Below, piece after piece: positions 41,549 to 51,191 of a stretch of 64,000 nt of DNA (its first letter is position 1; every line of letters begins with the position of its first letter). This stretch comes from an uncultured Pelosinus sp. (GTDB lineage: Bacteria > Bacillota > Negativicutes > Sporomusales > Acetonemataceae). The stretch lies in the NCBI GenBank assembly GCA_900542835.1, contig UQPB01000008.1, forward strand, positions 1 to 64,000, written 5' to 3'. Position numbers and translations under genes: made by a program. The notes beneath the pieces are model-generated. The model was not told the DNA's origin. It made no database searches and worked only from the letters and a program-made list of their open reading frames with translations.

Positions 41549-42247
41549 TCAGAACGCGCCCCAGAACGCTCCCAGCCCTTTTTGCAGCCAATCGAAGTAA
41601 ATGGAGACACCGATAACGATCAGGACAACGCCGGCCGCGCGGCGAATGGCCGGCAGCCAGCGGTATAAACTGTCGAAAGCCAAAACATAACGGCGGATTA
41701 AAGCGGCCAGCGCGATAAAAGGCAGACAAAAACCCAGCGAGTAGATAAACAGAAGAAAGGCTCCCTGCCACAGCGTATCCGCCGTCCCGGCATACACCAG
41801 AATCGTTGCCAGGATCGGGCCGGTGCAGGGCGTCCAGCCTAGCGTAAATGCGATACCCAGCAGAAACGCACCGCCTGGCCCCTGAAACTGATAGCGTAAA
41901 AGCGGCCGGTATTCCCGCTGCAGCAGACGCCAGGAAAAAAGGCCGCTTAGCTGCAGCCCCATCAGCACCATGAAGCAGGCGCCAATTTTTTGAATCAGCC
42001 GTTGATTCTCAATCAGCAACTGGCCGAAGAACGATGCCGTTGCTCCCATGACGACAAATACCAGCGTAAAGCCGCCGAGAAAGCAACCGGCATTCAGCCA
42101 GAAGCTGCTTTGACGGCCTCCGTTCGCTGCACCGGATCCGGTCAGAACGGCGCTAAAGGTCGGGACGACAGGCAAAACACAAGGAGACAGAAACGATAAA
42201 AGGCCTGCGGCAAACGCACTTGGCAGGGTTACGGAAGGATCAAACAT
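41549..42247 (-). CDS. ccdA: CcdA-type thiol:disulfide membrane transporter
   Basis: A 232-residue DsbD/CcdA-family protein with six helices and the two redox cysteines in LSPCVLPVVPTF and GWTPCTGPIL. It passes reducing equivalents from cytoplasmic thioredoxin across the inner membrane, here probably to the TlpA-like protein encoded 8 bp upstream. Cytochrome c maturation is a possible use, but no such genes are adjacent. GGAGGCGCT precedes the ATG. Confidence 0.93.
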   Translation of the reverse strand: MFDPSVTLPSAFAAGLLSFLSPCVLPVVPTFSAVLTGSGAANGGRQSSFWLNAGCFLGGFTLVFVVMGATASFFGQLLIENQRLIQKIGACFMVLMGLQLSGLFSWRLLQREYRPLLRYQFQGPGGAFLLGIAFTLGWTPCTGPILATILVYAGTADTLWQGAFLLFIYSLGFCLPFIALAALIRRYVLAFDSLYRWLPAIRRAAGVVLIVIGVSIYFDWLQKGLGAFWGAF

Positions 42248-42255
42248 AGCGCCTC

Positions 42256-42786
42256 CTACGATTTTTGTTTTAGTTCCCCCACTATCCGCTCCAATTCCGC
42301 CGCGGACACCGGTCCGGATTTGCGGAAACGGATGACGCCGCCGGCGTCAATCACCAGGGTGGTCGGTATTGCCCGTATCCCAAAGGCAGCGGCCGCTTTT
42401 CCATCCGGATCCAGCAGCACCGGCATGCTGTATTGATGCCGCGTCAGGTAATCGCGAACGGTTTCCGGCGACTCCTGCAAATTGACTGCCGCGAAGCGAA
42501 TATCTTGTTTATGACTGGCGGCGAACCGCTCCAGCTCCGGCATTTCCTCCCGGCATGGCGGACACCAGCTGGCCCAGAAATTCAGCACCAGAATGCCGCC
42601 TGTCCGGTCAATGCTAAAGGAACTGCCGTCCAAGGCGGTCAAAGCCAGCGCCGGCGCTGCTTTCCCAACCGTAAAGCCAGGTTGAGCCAGCTGTGAGGAG
42701 GTGCCATTATCCTCATTCGGAATGACCAGCCAGAGGGCCAGCAGGCCGACAGTCAGAACGGCGATAGCCCAGACGCGTTTATTCAT
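42256..42786 (-). CDS. TlpA/ResA-like membrane-anchored thioredoxin
   Basis: A 176-residue protein with an N-terminal signal anchor (VWAIAVLTVGLLALWLV) and a thioredoxin domain with the active site WASWCPPCREE. The cis-Pro loop is at AIPTTLVID. It reduces disulfides outside the membrane. Cotranscribed with ccdA. Confidence 0.93.
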   Translation of the reverse strand: MNKRVWAIAVLTVGLLALWLVIPNEDNGTSSQLAQPGFTVGKAAPALALTALDGSSFSIDRTGGILVLNFWASWCPPCREEMPELERFAASHKQDIRFAAVNLQESPETVRDYLTRHQYSMPVLLDPDGKAAAAFGIRAIPTTLVIDAGGVIRFRKSGPVSAAELERIVGELKQKS

Positions 42787-42897
42787 TTCCTGCCCCCATT
42801 GAAGCTATTTTCATTCAGGTATTCGCGTCTGTTCAGCTGATTCCTGCCCCACAGCGCTTGAAACTGTATTTATGCATACGAAGCACAGGAGGTATTT

Positions 42898-43710
42898 ATG
42901 CACCAATATTTGTTTTTTATTGGCGATTTTCCGATTCGCAGCTATGGGTTGATATTAAGCCTGGCGATCATTCTCGCAACCGCCACTGCCTATTTTTTAG
43001 CCAAACAGGACGGACGCTGGCACCAGCATGTGCCGGATATGGGCATTTACTGCGGCCTGGCCGGCATTGTCGGCGCCCGCCTGTGGGATGTGTTCTTTTT
43101 CGACTGGGACTATTACCAGCATCACCTGCTGGAAATCCCGTTTGTCTGGCAGGGAGGCATGGCAATCCAGGGCGGTGTTCTCCTGGGCGCGGTCGCCGGC
43201 TATATCTATACCAAAAAACACGGCATTGACACCTGGGCCTTTGCCGATATCGTCGCCGCTCCGGCAATAATTATGGGGCAGGCAATCGGGCGCATTGCCA
43301 ACCTGCTGAACGGCGACGCGTTCGGCAGGCCTACCGGCGGCAATTTTGGCATTATCTATCCGGACACAACGCTGGCACATCAGGTATACGGCAGTCAGCC
43401 GCTCTGGCCGGCTGAAATCTGGGAAGGCCAAATTGATATTATTATCTTTGTCCTGCTATTGATGCTGCGCACGACAAATCATGCCAAAGGCCAGGTGTTT
43501 GTCGCCTACGCGGTTCTCTATTCAATCGCCCGCTTCTGTCTCGAATATCTTCGCGGCGACTACGGCACGCTTGCTTTCGGCCTTAAATCGGCGCAGCTGA
43601 CCAGCCTGGCCGTTATTGTCGTCGGTATCGCCCTGTTTATCCGCCTTGGCCTAAAAGGCGAAAAAATTTCCCAGCCGGCGGCGGCGCCAGTAAAAAAAAA
43701 TAAACGCTAA
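42898..43710 (+). CDS. lgt: Prolipoprotein diacylglyceryl transferase
   Basis: A 270-residue membrane enzyme with seven helices. The Lgt signature is GQAIGRIANLLNGDAFGRPTGG with the key Arg, followed by Arg in RFCLEYLRGD. It transfers diacylglycerol from phosphatidylglycerol to the lipobox Cys, for example of the lipoproteins encoded in this window. ACAGGAGG lies 5 nt before the ATG. The C-terminal tail is Lys-rich. It lies 16 bp before the CBS-domain gene. Confidence 0.96.
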   Translation: MHQYLFFIGDFPIRSYGLILSLAIILATATAYFLAKQDGRWHQHVPDMGIYCGLAGIVGARLWDVFFFDWDYYQHHLLEIPFVWQGGMAIQGGVLLGAVAGYIYTKKHGIDTWAFADIVAAPAIIMGQAIGRIANLLNGDAFGRPTGGNFGIIYPDTTLAHQVYGSQPLWPAEIWEGQIDIIIFVLLLMLRTTNHAKGQVFVAYAVLYSIARFCLEYLRGDYGTLAFGLKSAQLTSLAVIVVGIALFIRLGLKGEKISQPAAAPVKKNKR

Positions 43711-43726
43711 GGAGTGATGAATCCCT

Positions 43727-45058
43727 TTGGATACTCCCGGTATTGGCTTTGAACTGCTGATCGTTATTCTGCTCATTCTTGCCAACGGTGTGTTCGCAAT
43801 GACGGAAATGGCTATCGTCTCCTCACGCAAATCCCGGCTTGAGCAAATGCAGGACAGCGGTGTCAACGGGGCCCGCCGGGCCCTGCAGCTGGCCAACGAG
43901 CCCAACCACATGCTGTCGACGGTTCAAGTCGGCATCACCCTGATCGGCATTCTTACCGGCGCCTTCGGCAGCGGCGCAATCGCGCGGGAATTGAGCCAGC
44001 TGCTGAAAACCATTCCGCTGCTGGCGAAATACAGCGATTTTCTCGGTCTCGGCATCGTTGTCGCCGCCATTACTTATCTCTCGCTGATTATCGGCGAACT
44101 GGTCCCCAAACGTTTAGCGCTGGCCTTCCCGGAAAAAATCGCGGTGGTGATTGCCGGGCCGATGTCGCTGTTCGCGGTAATAACCAAGCCGGTTGTGCAA
44201 TTACTCAGCATTTCTACCCAGGCGATTTTGCGACTGTTTGCGATTAAGCCCTCAACCGACCCACCGGTCACTGAAGACGAAATCCGTATTCTTATCAACC
44301 AGGGCACAGAATCCGGCATCTTTGAAGAAACGGAAAAAGACATGGTGGACCGGGTATTTTTACTTAATGATATCCGCATCGGCGCGCTGATGACGCCGCG
44401 GACGCAAATCGAATGGTTGAATGTCGAGTCGGAGCCGGCGGCAATTTTAGCGACCTGTCTGCAGTCACGGCATTCCTGGCTGCCTGTCGCCCAGGGAAAA
44501 ATTGATACGATCATTGGCGTCGTTTTTGTCAAAGAGTTGTTGATTCAGCATATTGCCGGCAAACCAGTTGATCTCGCCGTCTTGGCGCGCGACATCCTTT
44601 ATATCCCGAAAAACATGCGGGCGTTAAAGGCGTTAGAGCTGCTAAAACAGTCCGGCGCGGAAATCGCGCTGATTGCCGACGAGTACGGCGGCGTATCCGG
44701 TCTGGTTACCCTGGATGACATCCTGGAAGAGATTGTCGACGACATGCCTTCAGCAGCCGCGGATGAGGACCCGGATATCGTTCAGCGCGAGGACGGCTCC
44801 TGGCTGATCAGCGGCATGCTCCCGATCGAAGAGTTCAAAGACCTGTTTGATTTAGCCGCGCTGCCCGGTGAGGACCGTGACCACTTCCATACCCTCGGCG
44901 GTTTCGTCGTCTCTTATCTTGGCTATATTCCCGGTCCGGCCGCTTTCGTGCAGTGGAACGGCCTGCGCATCGAGGTAGTGGATATGGACCGCACCCGGGT
45001 CGACAAACTGCTGATCACCAGACTGCCGTCCCCTGATGAGCAGCCGCTCAACACCTAA
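43727..45058 (+). CDS. Hemolysin C/CorC-type membrane protein with CNNM and CBS domains
   Basis: A 443-residue protein: an N-terminal DUF21/CNNM domain (ILLILANGVFAMTEMAIVSSRKSRLEQ, about 10-200) with four hydrophobic segments, two CBS domains (MTPRTQIEWLNV; ILYIPKNMRALKALELLKQS with DEYGGVSGLVTLDDILEEIV) and a C-terminal CorC/HlyC transporter-associated domain. It is proposed to export Mg2+ or other divalent cations. The start is a TTG about 9 nt after AAGGAG; no ATG fits as well. Terminator follows. Confidence 0.92.
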   Translation: MDTPGIGFELLIVILLILANGVFAMTEMAIVSSRKSRLEQMQDSGVNGARRALQLANEPNHMLSTVQVGITLIGILTGAFGSGAIARELSQLLKTIPLLAKYSDFLGLGIVVAAITYLSLIIGELVPKRLALAFPEKIAVVIAGPMSLFAVITKPVVQLLSISTQAILRLFAIKPSTDPPVTEDEIRILINQGTESGIFEETEKDMVDRVFLLNDIRIGALMTPRTQIEWLNVESEPAAILATCLQSRHSWLPVAQGKIDTIIGVVFVKELLIQHIAGKPVDLAVLARDILYIPKNMRALKALELLKQSGAEIALIADEYGGVSGLVTLDDILEEIVDDMPSAAADEDPDIVQREDGSWLISGMLPIEEFKDLFDLAALPGEDRDHFHTLGGFVVSYLGYIPGPAAFVQWNGLRIEVVDMDRTRVDKLLITRLPSPDEQPLNT

Positions 45059-45071
45059 ACTCCCGCCATGG

Positions 45072-45109
45072 AAAAACCGCCTGTCGCGCAGTTGCGACAG
45101 GCGGTTTTT
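45072..45109. terminator. Bidirectional terminator between the CNNM gene and the RND operon
   Basis: AAAAACCGCCTGTCGC and its exact complement form a 16-bp stem with a 6-nt loop, with A and T tracts on both sides. It lies between convergent genes. Confidence 0.95.
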
Positions 45110-45183
45110 GCTGCCGGGCCGGGGCAGCGGCTACAGCGGCAGTCTTGTTTTTATTATGGACCGCGGCAGACGCGGCGCTGCGG

Positions 45184-48100
45184 TTACAACTCCGCCGGGT
45201 GCTGCGGCGGTTTACGCCATAAACGCTTTTTGATCAGCTCCACCATCACGAACAGGGCGGGGATCAAAAAGATGCCCATTGCCGTTGCGACCAGCATGCC
45301 GCCGACAACCGCCGTTCCCATCGCATTACGGGAGGCTGCGCCGGCGCCGGCCGCAATTGCCAGGGGGACGCAGCCGATGATGAACGCCAGTGAAGTCATA
45401 ATGATCGGACGAAGTCGCAGCTTGGAGGCCTCAATGGCCGCCTGCACCGGATCCATACCTTTATCGGTTCTGACCTTAGCGAATTCGACAATCAGAATCG
45501 CATTCTTCGCAGCCAGGCCAATCAGCATAACCAGCCCGATCTGCATGTACACACTGTTCTCCAAGCCCCGGACATACTGGAACAGGAAAGCTCCGAACAC
45601 ACCGGTGGGAACTGACAGCAGTACGGCAAATGGCACGCTCCAGCTCTCATACAAGGCGGCAAGGCAAAGGAAAACAAACAGCAGCGCCAGGCCGAAGACA
45701 ATCGGCGCCCGACCGCCGGAAACCTTTTCTTCCCGGCTCTGGCCGTCCCAGCTGTAGGTGTAGCCGGCCGGCAGCACCTGGCTGGCTACTTCCTCAATCG
45801 CGGTAATGGCCTGCCCGGAGCTGTATCCCGCCGCCGGCTGGCCGTTGATCTGCACAGCACGGGCGGCGTTGAACCGCTGGATCATCGATGCCGCGTTGAG
45901 CGGCTCAGGGACAATCAGGGTGCTGAGCGGCACCATTTCACCGCTGGAACTTTTCAAAAACAAGTTGCGGGTGGAATCAATGTCGTTGCGGTAATGTGAA
46001 TCAGCCTGCATGACCACCTTGTAGGTCCGGCCAAAGCGGTTGAAGTCATTGACCTGCAAGCCGCCTAAAAAGGTCTGCAGCGTACTGAAGACATCACTGA
46101 CGGGAATGCCCAGCTTCTCAGCCTTTTCCCTGTCGACATTAAACCGGAAGCCCGGCGTATTCGACTTGAAGGTTGAATAGGCCATACCAATTTCCGGTCG
46201 TTGATTGACAGCGGCCAAAAACTGCTTCGATACTGCATCCAACGCTTCCAGGCTGCCGCCGGACCGATCCTCCAGCATCAGCGTCAGCCCGCCGACATTG
46301 CCCATGCCGGGCAGCGCCGGCGGATTGAGCGCTAAAACCGTTGCTTCCGGAATATGGGCTCCCTTCTGCATTACACCGCCAATCTGACTGGCAACTGCCA
46401 GTTCCGGGCTCTTGCGTTCATCCCACGATGCCAGACTGGAGAAGATCGTCGCCGAGCTGGACTTCATCGCGCCGGATAACATATCATAGCCGACAATGGC
46501 CATGGTGCTTTCCACCCCGGCTTGCGAAAGGATTTGTTCTTGCAGCTTCAGCGCGACGGCATCGGTACGGTTAAGACTGGCCGCTTCCGGCAGCGATACC
46601 GCACTGATAAAGTAGCCCTGGTCCTCGTTAGGCACAAACGAGGAAGGGACGCGCGCCGCCAGCACACCGCAGGCAACCAGCACCAGCATCACCGACAGAG
46701 CGCATAAGCGGCCGCGGGTAACGATTTTGGCAAGGCCGCCGCCATAGCTCTCAACCGTCCGGTCAAACCAGAGGTTAAACCGTTCAAAAAACCTGCCAAG
46801 CCAGCCGTGGTGCGCGTCGGCAGCATGCGGCTTTAACAGCAGCACGCACAGAGCCGGCGTCAGCGACAGGGCGACAATCGCCGATAACGCCATGGAAATA
46901 GCAATCGTCAGGGCAAACTGTTTGTACAGGACGCCCATGGTGCCGCCAAAGAAGGCTACCGGAATAAAAACCGAGGCCAGGACAAAGGCAATGGCGACAA
47001 CCGGCCCGGATACCTCTTCCATCGCCCGCAGCGTCGCCGCCAGCGGACTCAGACCGTTATTACGCATGTGATGCTCGACTGCCTCAATGACAACAATCGC
47101 GTCATCGACAACCAGACCAATCGCCAGAACCATAGCAAACATTGTCAGGGTGTTAATCGAGAAATCCAGCAGAATAAACGCACCGAAGGTACCGACCAGC
47201 GAAACCGGCACTGCCAGCATCGGTATCAGCGTTGCCCGCCAGCTCTGCAAGAACAGGAAAACAACAATTAATACCAGCAGCAGCGCTTCCGCAAAGGTCT
47301 TAGCCACCTCCGTCAGCGATTCACGGACAAATTTGGTATTATCAACAATCACCGAATAGCTCATGCCGGGCGGAAAGCGTTTGGCGGCATCCTCGATGAC
47401 TTGTTTGACATTGCCGATCGTGTCCAGCGCATTGGCATCGCTGCTCAGCTGGATCGCAAAGCCGGCCGACTGCGCCCCGTTCATATAAGCCTGAACATTA
47501 TAATCCTTCGAGCCAAGCGCAACGGTGGCAATGTCCTTGAGGCGAACAAACGAGCCGTCGGGCTGACTGCGGATAATGATATTCTCAAATTCCTCGGCTT
47601 CGGTCAAGCGGCCTTTAACCCGGGCCGAATACTGAAATTCCTGCTCCTGCGGCGAGGGCATCTGGCCGATGGTGCCGGCAGGCGCCTGCACATTCTGCTT
47701 GTTAATCGCACTGGCTACTTCACTGGCGGTAATGCCGAGCTGGGCCATTTTATCCGGCCGCAGCCAGATCCGCATGCTGAAGTCGGAGCCAAACTCCATT
47801 ACGTCGCCAACGCCCTTAACGCGTTTGAGATCTTCAACAATGTAAATACTGCCGTAGTTTTTCAGAAAGTTCGAATCGTACTGCCCATTCTCAGAGGTCA
47901 GAGTAAAGACCATCGCCATATCCTGGGCCGACTTTTTCGTCGTAACGCCGGAGTTCAATACGGCCTGCGGCAATGATGAGTTTGCCTGGGCAATCCGGTT
48001 TTGCACCTGAACAGACGCCAAATCGGGATCTGTGCCCAATTCGAACTTGACATTCAGCGAATAAGCGCCGGAATCCGAGCTGGTGGAACTCATTGACACC

Positions 48101-48324
48101 ATATTATCGACGCCGTTAACCTGTTGCTCGATAATCTGAGCCACGGTCTGGTCAATAACCTCGGAATTGGCCCCGGGATAGGCGGCCCGGACACTGATTG
48201 TCGGCGGCGTAATCTGCGGATACTGCGCAATTGGCAGATTGACGGCGGAGATTAAGCCGGCAAGAGTAATGAGAATGGATAGGACGATAGCAAAGACAGG
48301 TCGATGTATAAAAAATTTTGCCAT
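45184..48324 (-). CDS. RND multidrug efflux transporter (HAE1/AcrB family)
   Basis: A 1046-residue inner-membrane pump subunit of standard length with 12 helices and two large periplasmic loops. N-terminal MAKFFIHRPVFAIVLSILI, the proton-relay motif GLVVDDAIVVIE in TM4, and GGRAPIVFGLALLFVFLCL before TM8 are typical. It exports hydrophobic drugs with an adaptor and an outer-membrane channel; no TolC-like gene is seen here. It follows the adaptor gene by 11 bp. RND pumps of this type fit a diderm organism. Confidence 0.97.
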   Translation of the reverse strand: MAKFFIHRPVFAIVLSILITLAGLISAVNLPIAQYPQITPPTISVRAAYPGANSEVIDQTVAQIIEQQVNGVDNMVSMSSTSSDSGAYSLNVKFELGTDPDLASVQVQNRIAQANSSLPQAVLNSGVTTKKSAQDMAMVFTLTSENGQYDSNFLKNYGSIYIVEDLKRVKGVGDVMEFGSDFSMRIWLRPDKMAQLGITASEVASAINKQNVQAPAGTIGQMPSPQEQEFQYSARVKGRLTEAEEFENIIIRSQPDGSFVRLKDIATVALGSKDYNVQAYMNGAQSAGFAIQLSSDANALDTIGNVKQVIEDAAKRFPPGMSYSVIVDNTKFVRESLTEVAKTFAEALLLVLIVVFLFLQSWRATLIPMLAVPVSLVGTFGAFILLDFSINTLTMFAMVLAIGLVVDDAIVVIEAVEHHMRNNGLSPLAATLRAMEEVSGPVVAIAFVLASVFIPVAFFGGTMGVLYKQFALTIAISMALSAIVALSLTPALCVLLLKPHAADAHHGWLGRFFERFNLWFDRTVESYGGGLAKIVTRGRLCALSVMLVLVACGVLAARVPSSFVPNEDQGYFISAVSLPEAASLNRTDAVALKLQEQILSQAGVESTMAIVGYDMLSGAMKSSSATIFSSLASWDERKSPELAVASQIGGVMQKGAHIPEATVLALNPPALPGMGNVGGLTLMLEDRSGGSLEALDAVSKQFLAAVNQRPEIGMAYSTFKSNTPGFRFNVDREKAEKLGIPVSDVFSTLQTFLGGLQVNDFNRFGRTYKVVMQADSHYRNDIDSTRNLFLKSSSGEMVPLSTLIVPEPLNAASMIQRFNAARAVQINGQPAAGYSSGQAITAIEEVASQVLPAGYTYSWDGQSREEKVSGGRAPIVFGLALLFVFLCLAALYESWSVPFAVLLSVPTGVFGAFLFQYVRGLENSVYMQIGLVMLIGLAAKNAILIVEFAKVRTDKGMDPVQAAIEASKLRLRPIIMTSLAFIIGCVPLAIAAGAGAASRNAMGTAVVGGMLVATAMGIFLIPALFVMVELIKKRLWRKPPQHPAEL

Positions 48325-48335
48325 CGGTCTACCTC

Positions 48336-49496
48336 CTATTGTTTAACCGGAGTTTTCAGATCATCCGGTCCTATCATAATTACCGTTAGGGCGCCTCCCG
48401 GCTGCACTTTGGCGGCTCCTTCCACCAGGACGCGATCAGCTGCCGCCAGTCCTGATTCAACCATCCAAAGGTTGCCTACCCTGACACCCATCTTGACTTC
48501 ACGCTGTTCCGCTTTATCGCCTTCGCCGACAATGGTAACAAAGGTTTTGCCGAGAAGCTCCTGCACCGCCCGCTGCGGTATCAGCAGCGCGCCCTTGCGC
48601 ACCTCTCCCTGGGCAATCACCCTTGCGAACATGCCTGGCAGCAACAGCCGGTTGGGATTGGAAAACTCCGCCTTAAAGGTCAAGGCGCCGGTATTTTTGG
48701 TTAAGCCGCGGTCAACCTGCTGCAACTGGCCGGTCAAAGGGTATTCAGAGCCATCACTGAGAATCAGTTTGAGCTTCTGTCCCCAGCCGTTGGCGACACT
48801 GTCGCCATCAGTGTGGTGCCGGGCTAACTGCAAATACAGCATCTCGCTCATGCTAAACTGTACAAGCATCGGGTCTTCAGTGGAAACAGTGGCAATGACC
48901 GTTTGACCGGCCTGGACATAATTGCCGATATCCAATTCATTAACATCCATACGACCGTCAATCGGCGAAATAACCACCGTATCACGGAGATCATTTTCCG
49001 CCTGCCTGACTTTAGCCTGATTAGCTGCAACAACCGCGGCATGCTGTTGTTCAGTGGAAACAGCGGTATCCAGCACCTGGCGGGCAATTGCCTGCTGCTC
49101 GGCCAGCTGCTTATACCGCAGGGTCTCCAGCCGTGAATTGCTGAGCGCCGCCTCCGACTGTGCCAGTTGAGCCTGCGCGTTCAGCAGGTTTGATTCGTAT
49201 TGGCGGGAGTCAATGGCAAATAACCGCTGCCCCTTGCTGACAGTCGAGCCGCCTTTTACATATTTGGCAACAATATTGCCGGCAACGTTGGCTTTTATCT
49301 CAGCCTCTGTCTTTGGCTGCACCTGACCGATAAATTCGTATGTAATCGGCGTATCCTGCTGAATAACCTGCATGGCTTTAACTTCGACAGACTGCGGTGC
49401 CTGGGCCGGCTTGCCGCCGCTGCAGCCGGCCGCCAGTGCGGCAGTCAGCAGCATCACCCCAACCAAGGACCGTTTTTTGCTAACTATAGAAAACAA
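48336..49496 (-). CDS. RND efflux periplasmic adaptor lipoprotein (AcrA family)
   Basis: A 386-residue membrane fusion protein with a lipobox (ALAAGCSGG), a barrel-sandwich domain (PKTEAEIKANVAGNIVAKYVKGGSTVSKGQRLFAID), a coiled-coil hairpin (about 105-175) and a beta barrel. It links the RND pump to the outer membrane channel. It is 25 bp downstream of the TetR gene. Confidence 0.96.
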   Translation of the reverse strand: MFSIVSKKRSLVGVMLLTAALAAGCSGGKPAQAPQSVEVKAMQVIQQDTPITYEFIGQVQPKTEAEIKANVAGNIVAKYVKGGSTVSKGQRLFAIDSRQYESNLLNAQAQLAQSEAALSNSRLETLRYKQLAEQQAIARQVLDTAVSTEQQHAAVVAANQAKVRQAENDLRDTVVISPIDGRMDVNELDIGNYVQAGQTVIATVSTEDPMLVQFSMSEMLYLQLARHHTDGDSVANGWGQKLKLILSDGSEYPLTGQLQQVDRGLTKNTGALTFKAEFSNPNRLLLPGMFARVIAQGEVRKGALLIPQRAVQELLGKTFVTIVGEGDKAEQREVKMGVRVGNLWMVESGLAAADRVLVEGAAKVQPGGALTVIMIGPDDLKTPVKQ

Positions 49497-49521
49497 TGCT
49501 TTCTCCTCCTCATTTCGTCGT

Positions 49522-50142
49522 TTACAGTTCAGGCGCCAACGCTACCCCGCGTAAATAAATCTCGATCGACTGCGTGACATAGGCTTCGACGGGGTCCTGA
49601 ACCGACGGCAGCGTTTTCTCATTTAAGAAGCGAGCTAAAAAGGTTAAATTTAAAAGCTTAATCAGAGCAATGGAAGCCAGATCCGGCTGCAGCTCCTTAC
49701 GGAATTGTCCGGCGGCGATTGCTTCGCTGATGCAGGCCCGCAGGAAGGAGTTCAGCCTGTGGCCAGCGGTTAATACAAACCGTTCGCACCATTGCGTCGG
49801 ATTGGCTACTTCACGGTAAAACAGATGATCCAGATAGGGATTGTCTTTATGTATGCTGGTTATCGCCAGCGCCATCCGCCGGATTTTCGCGACCGGACAA
49901 GTCTCTTCCCGCTGAATCACTGCCAGGGTCTCATCAAATATGGCCAATTGATTCTCCAGTACGAAGGTGTACAGATTCTCCTTACCGCCAAAATAATAGG
50001 AAATCATCGCCACATTTACGCCTGCCGCCTCAGCCAGTTCTTTTACCGAAACGGCTCGCAGCCCCTTTGTCGCAAACAGCGGAATTGCCGCCTGAATGAT
50101 TTTGCAAACAGCCGGTTTATCGACCGGGACATCTATTTTCAT
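49522..50142 (-). CDS. TetR-family repressor of the efflux operon
   Basis: A 206-residue TetR protein: HTH residues IIQAAIPLFATKGLRAVSVKELAEAAGVNVAMISYYFGGKENLY (about 16-60), then a ligand-binding domain similar to the CerR/YbiH-type C-terminal domain (TAGHRLNSFLRACISEAI). It is the first gene of the tetR-MFP-RND operon and probably autorepresses it through the palindrome in its leader. Confidence 0.93.
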   Translation of the reverse strand: MKIDVPVDKPAVCKIIQAAIPLFATKGLRAVSVKELAEAAGVNVAMISYYFGGKENLYTFVLENQLAIFDETLAVIQREETCPVAKIRRMALAITSIHKDNPYLDHLFYREVANPTQWCERFVLTAGHRLNSFLRACISEAIAAGQFRKELQPDLASIALIKLLNLTFLARFLNEKTLPSVQDPVEAYVTQSIEIYLRGVALAPEL

Positions 50143-50171
50143 CTGCCACTCCTTTTCAAATTAAATTAAAG

Positions 50172-50228
50172 TTAAATAGGAATTTAAATCGTATGTTTAA
50201 TTATAGTGTGATCAGCGGGATTTGTCCA
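50172..50228 (-). promoter_or_regulatory. Promoter and candidate TetR operator of the efflux operon
   Basis: On the minus strand TGGACA (50223-50228) and TATAAT (50200-50205) are 17 bp apart. TTAAAT-tcct-ATTTAA (50172-50187) lies just after the predicted start site and is the best dyad for the regulator. Confidence 0.6.
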
Positions 50229-50290
50229 GTACCTTGCACGCCGCAAATGCGCCGCGGCTAATTGTCTGCATTTTCAATCAAATTAGCCAC

Positions 50291-50320
50291 TTGACAGTTT
50301 TACCTCAGGTATGGGATAAT
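50291..50320 (+). promoter_or_regulatory. Sigma-A promoter of the first terC gene
   Basis: TTGACA (50291-50296) and GATAAT (50315-50320) are 18 bp apart, about 20 bp before the riboswitch aptamer. Confidence 0.75.
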
Positions 50321-50342
50321 GCAGATACAATAGAGAAGAGAA

Positions 50343-50456
50343 CAAAGGGGAGTAGCTAGCAGGGAAACCTGTAACAAAGTCGTCACTTCGCGGATTACCG
50401 CCGGCTTTGAGCACGTCAGTGTAGCCAGACCTTTGCCAGATGGCGAAGGTTTTTTT
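50343..50456 (+). ncRNA. yybP-ykoY manganese riboswitch with terminator (first terC)
   Basis: The aptamer (50343-50435) has the conserved blocks AAAGGGGAGTAGC, GTCGTCAC and CCAGACCTTTG. The 3' strand of its closing stem (CCTTTG) is also the 5' arm of a terminator, ACCTTTGCC-agat-GGCGAAGGT followed by seven T (50429-50456). Mn2+ binding to this class stabilises the aptamer and so prevents termination, switching on the TerC-type gene downstream. That mechanism is known for the class; the alternative pairing is visible here. Confidence 0.93.
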
Positions 50457-50509
50457 GATGCCAAAAAGCCTCTATTGAAATTCACTGATTTTTAAGGAGG
50501 ATTTTGCGA

Positions 50510-51187
50510 ATGTTTGACACAGACTTTTTAATGGCCCTGCTCTCCATTGTCGCGATTGATCTGGTGTTGGCCGGTGACAACGCGGTTGTCATCGCGATGG
50601 CTTCCCGCCGCCTGCCGCTCAGTCAGCGCAATAAAGCCATCTATTGGGGAACCTTTGGCGCTATTTTCATTCGCACACTGATGACACTGGCGGCAGTTTG
50701 GCTGATGAAGATCCCTTATCTGCAGGCGGTTGGCGGCCTGCTGTTAATTCCGGTTGCCATCAAGCTGTTAAAGAAGGATGACGCCGCTGAGCATATCGAC
50801 GCTTCCGCTTCCTTCTGGGGTGCGATTAAAACGATTATTATCGCCGATGCGATCATGGGCGTCGACAACGTCCTGGCCATCGCCGGCGCTTCTCACGGTA
50901 ATATGACACTGGTAATCGCCGGCCTGGCGATTAGTATCCCGATTGTGATCTGGGGCAGCAAATGGATTTCCAGCCTGATGGTGAAATATCCGGCGCTGAT
51001 CTATGGCGGCGCGGCTATCCTTGCCTGGACCGCCGGCTCAATGGTAATGGGTGATAAGATTATCGGCAGCTATCTGCGCACAGCCATGGCGGCATCCTCC
51101 TGGCTGCTGCCGCTGCTGATCACGTTTTTCGTCTTAGCTGTCGGCAGACAACTGGAAAAGCCTGAACAAGTCAATAATCTGAAGTAA
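50510..51187 (+). CDS. TerC-family membrane protein (YjbE-like), likely Mn2+ exporter
   Basis: A 225-residue protein with about seven helices; conserved acidic motifs are DLVLAGDNAVVIAMAS (about 15-30) and IIIADAIMGVDNVLAIAG (about 107-124). Members under yybP-ykoY control protect against excess Mn2+, partly by metallating exported proteins. GGAGG lies 9 nt before the ATG. It ends at a very strong terminator. Confidence 0.94.
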   Translation: MFDTDFLMALLSIVAIDLVLAGDNAVVIAMASRRLPLSQRNKAIYWGTFGAIFIRTLMTLAAVWLMKIPYLQAVGGLLLIPVAIKLLKKDDAAEHIDASASFWGAIKTIIIADAIMGVDNVLAIAGASHGNMTLVIAGLAISIPIVIWGSKWISSLMVKYPALIYGGAAILAWTAGSMVMGDKIIGSYLRTAMAASSWLLPLLITFFVLAVGRQLEKPEQVNNLK

Positions 51188-51191
51188 CTAG

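Noticed and set aside
41520..41771. 83-codon frame overlapping ccdA in another phase
   Set aside because: No ribosome binding site; ccdA in this stretch has conserved family sequence.
45184..45757. Plus-strand frame within the RND pump gene region
   Set aside because: Antisense to the conserved C-terminal half of the pump and without start signals.
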